From: an uncultured Lachnospiraceae bacterium
GTDB lineage: Bacteria > Bacillota > Clostridia > Lachnospirales > Lachnospiraceae
Direction: 5' to 3'
Assembly (NCBI GenBank): GCA_947175775.1
Contig: CAMWNY010000141.1
Location: forward strand, 1 to 6,672
Length of the DNA: 6,672 nucleotides
This document shows, piece after piece, positions 6,434-6,672 of the stretch (position 1 is the stretch's first letter; every line of letters begins with the position of its first letter). The translations under genes were made by a program, and so were the position numbers. The notes under the pieces are model-generated. The model did not search any database and was not told the DNA's origin. It was given only the letters and a program-made list of their open reading frames with translations.

Positions 6434-6672
6434 ACTATTAGTATCCGTGATAACACCGTGCTATAATAGCAGCAGTACCATTGAAAAAACGTTGGAATGC
6501 ATCGAAAATCAGACGTATGAAAATATAGAATACATCATTATCGACGGCGGTTCTACGGATGATACGCTTGAAATTATCAAGCGGCACAAGGACAGGCTTC
6601 CTAAAAGGCTAAAGATTGTATCGGAGCCTGATAAGGGCATTTATGATGCGATGAATAATGGCATTGGACTTG
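6426..6672 (+). CDS. Glycosyltransferase family 2, 3'-truncated by window edge
   Basis: N-terminal 82 residues of a second GT2 enzyme; the frame is still open at the right edge. LLVSVITPCYNSSSTIEKTL (4-23) is the first strand and helix, NQTYENIEYIIIDGGSTDDT (28-47) the nucleotide-binding core with IDGGSTD, and SEPDKGIYDAMNNGI (66-80) the segment leading to the DxD motif. The EPDKGIYDAMNNGI block is typical of GT2 proteins annotated as WcaA/WfgS-type colanic-acid or O-antigen transferases. It would act in the cytoplasm on the same lipid-linked oligosaccharide as the other transferases here. The DxD and the catalytic base lie beyond the window, so integrity cannot be judged. The start is well supported by AAAGGAG at 6411-6417, and the reading frame overlaps the GT-C-like gene by eight bases. 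Confidence 0.93.
   Translation, partial: MYKLLVSVITPCYNSSSTIEKTLECIENQTYENIEYIIIDGGSTDDTLEIIKRHKDRLPKRLKIVSEPDKGIYDAMNNGIGL

Overview
The window is a continuous stretch of plus-strand genes from a cell-surface polysaccharide (capsule, exopolysaccharide or wall glycan) biosynthesis cluster. Seven coding regions cover nearly all of it, and the first and last are cut by the window edges. Moderate GC, strong AGGAGG-type ribosome sites, tightly packed genes and the style of the proteins suggest a Gram-positive Clostridia-type Firmicute, plausibly Lachnospiraceae. That placement is an impression from the sequence; no rRNA or taxonomic marker is present.

Layout: (1) 2-889, the C-terminal part of a multi-pass O-antigen/EPS polymerase (Wzy-like); (2) 956-1795, a canonical GT2 glycosyltransferase; (3) 1792-2619, a putative GT-A-like glycosyltransferase of a poorly described family; (4) 2620-3618, a GT-D-fold-type putative glycosyltransferase; (5) 3618-4478, a second non-canonical glycosyltransferase with a DDD motif; (6) 4493-6433, a large multi-pass membrane protein resembling GT-C enzymes (DUF6020-like); (7) 6426-6672, the N-terminus of another GT2 enzyme. 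Genes 2 to 7 are joined by overlaps or gaps of at most 14 bases, so they form one translationally coupled transcription unit. The only sizeable intergenic gap (890-955) holds a 10-bp inverted repeat but no convincing promoter or terminator.

How they could work together (inference): the five soluble transferase candidates would extend a lipid-linked oligosaccharide on the cytoplasmic face. A flippase outside the window would move it across the membrane. The Wzy-like protein would polymerise the units, and the GT-C-like protein could add a residue from a polyprenyl-phosphate sugar on the outer face. The priming transferase, flippase, chain-length regulator and nucleotide-sugar genes are not in this window. 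No mobile element, tRNA, rRNA, CRISPR array or gene-free stretch above 300 bases was seen. The most interesting content is the run of three adjacent little-characterised putative transferases (1792-4478) followed by the GT-C-like protein, rather than a wholly new type of system.
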